A DNA stretch of 64,000 bases from NCBI RefSeq assembly GCF_028858725.1, contig NC_084772.1:12035048-12099047 (forward strand), read 5' to 3'. The notes beneath the pieces were generated by a model, which was not told where the DNA came from, ran no database searches, and worked only from the letters and a program-made list of their open reading frames with translations. A program made the position numbers and the translations under genes. Positions 63,947 through 64,000 of this stretch are shown in pieces. Every line of letters starts with the position of its first letter. Positions within the stretch are counted from its first letter, which is position 1. This stretch comes from Colius striatus (lineage: Eukaryota > Chordata > Aves > Coliiformes > Coliidae).

Positions 63947-64000
63947 AAGAGTGCCTTTTTTTTTTCTTTTGCTTTAATCTGCAGTCGCTTGTGGTTAAAT

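Larger units (their letters stand above)
60559..64000 (+). other. LRP3: LRP3 intron 3, 5' part
   Basis: Donor GTATGG at 60559. I searched for the next CUB exon, which should open with residues resembling the FRNFDVEES of mammals, and did not find it before the window ends. A small ATTT repeat and a 14-bp tandem duplication lie near the end. Confidence 0.8.

Noticed and set aside
61000-64000. Search for LRP3 exon 4
   Set aside because: No acceptor followed by a frame resembling the rest of the first CUB domain; the exon must lie beyond the window.

Overview
This window is from a bird-like sauropsid nuclear genome. The evidence is several CR1 LINE fragments, spliced vertebrate genes with GT-AG introns, CpG-island promoters, and a gene order that I recognise as GPATCH1 - WDR88 - tRNA-Thr - LRP3. 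From memory this is the order on human 19q13.11, a segment linked to chicken chromosome 11. I cannot name the species. All three protein genes and the tRNA are on the + strand.

Layout. (1) 1-8.6 kb: the 3' two thirds of GPATCH1, 11 exons, 569 codons, open through every splice junction; the 5' end with the G-patch lies outside the window. (2) 9.4-21.8 kb: a small CpG island and the complete WDR88 gene (11 exons, about 415 residues, seven WD repeats and a C-terminal four-cysteine module). A CR1 fragment sits in intron 3. (3) 21.8-48.6 kb: a 27 kb interval without a confident protein gene. It holds a large antisense CR1 with an open 320-residue reverse-transcriptase piece, an intact tRNA-Thr(AGT) in its own CpG-rich patch, two more CR1 pieces, an isolated EGF-like exon remnant near 36.4 kb, and a set of exon-like pieces at 42.9-45.4 kb that look like a broken coiled-coil gene. 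(4) 48.65-50.0 kb: a strong CpG island with LRP3 exon 1. LRP3 exons 2 and 3 follow at 54.7 and 60.4 kb, and the gene runs off the right edge within intron 3.

The genes do not form a functional unit: GPATCH1 is a spliceosome-associated protein, WDR88 a poorly studied WD-repeat protein, and LRP3 a type I membrane receptor of the LDL-receptor superfamily. Exon boundaries were set by hand from splice signals, codon phase and recalled mammalian orthologues. Every phase in the three gene models is consistent. The least certain and most interesting parts are the two unannotated remnants between WDR88 and LRP3. There is no sign of a CRISPR array, operon or prokaryotic system.
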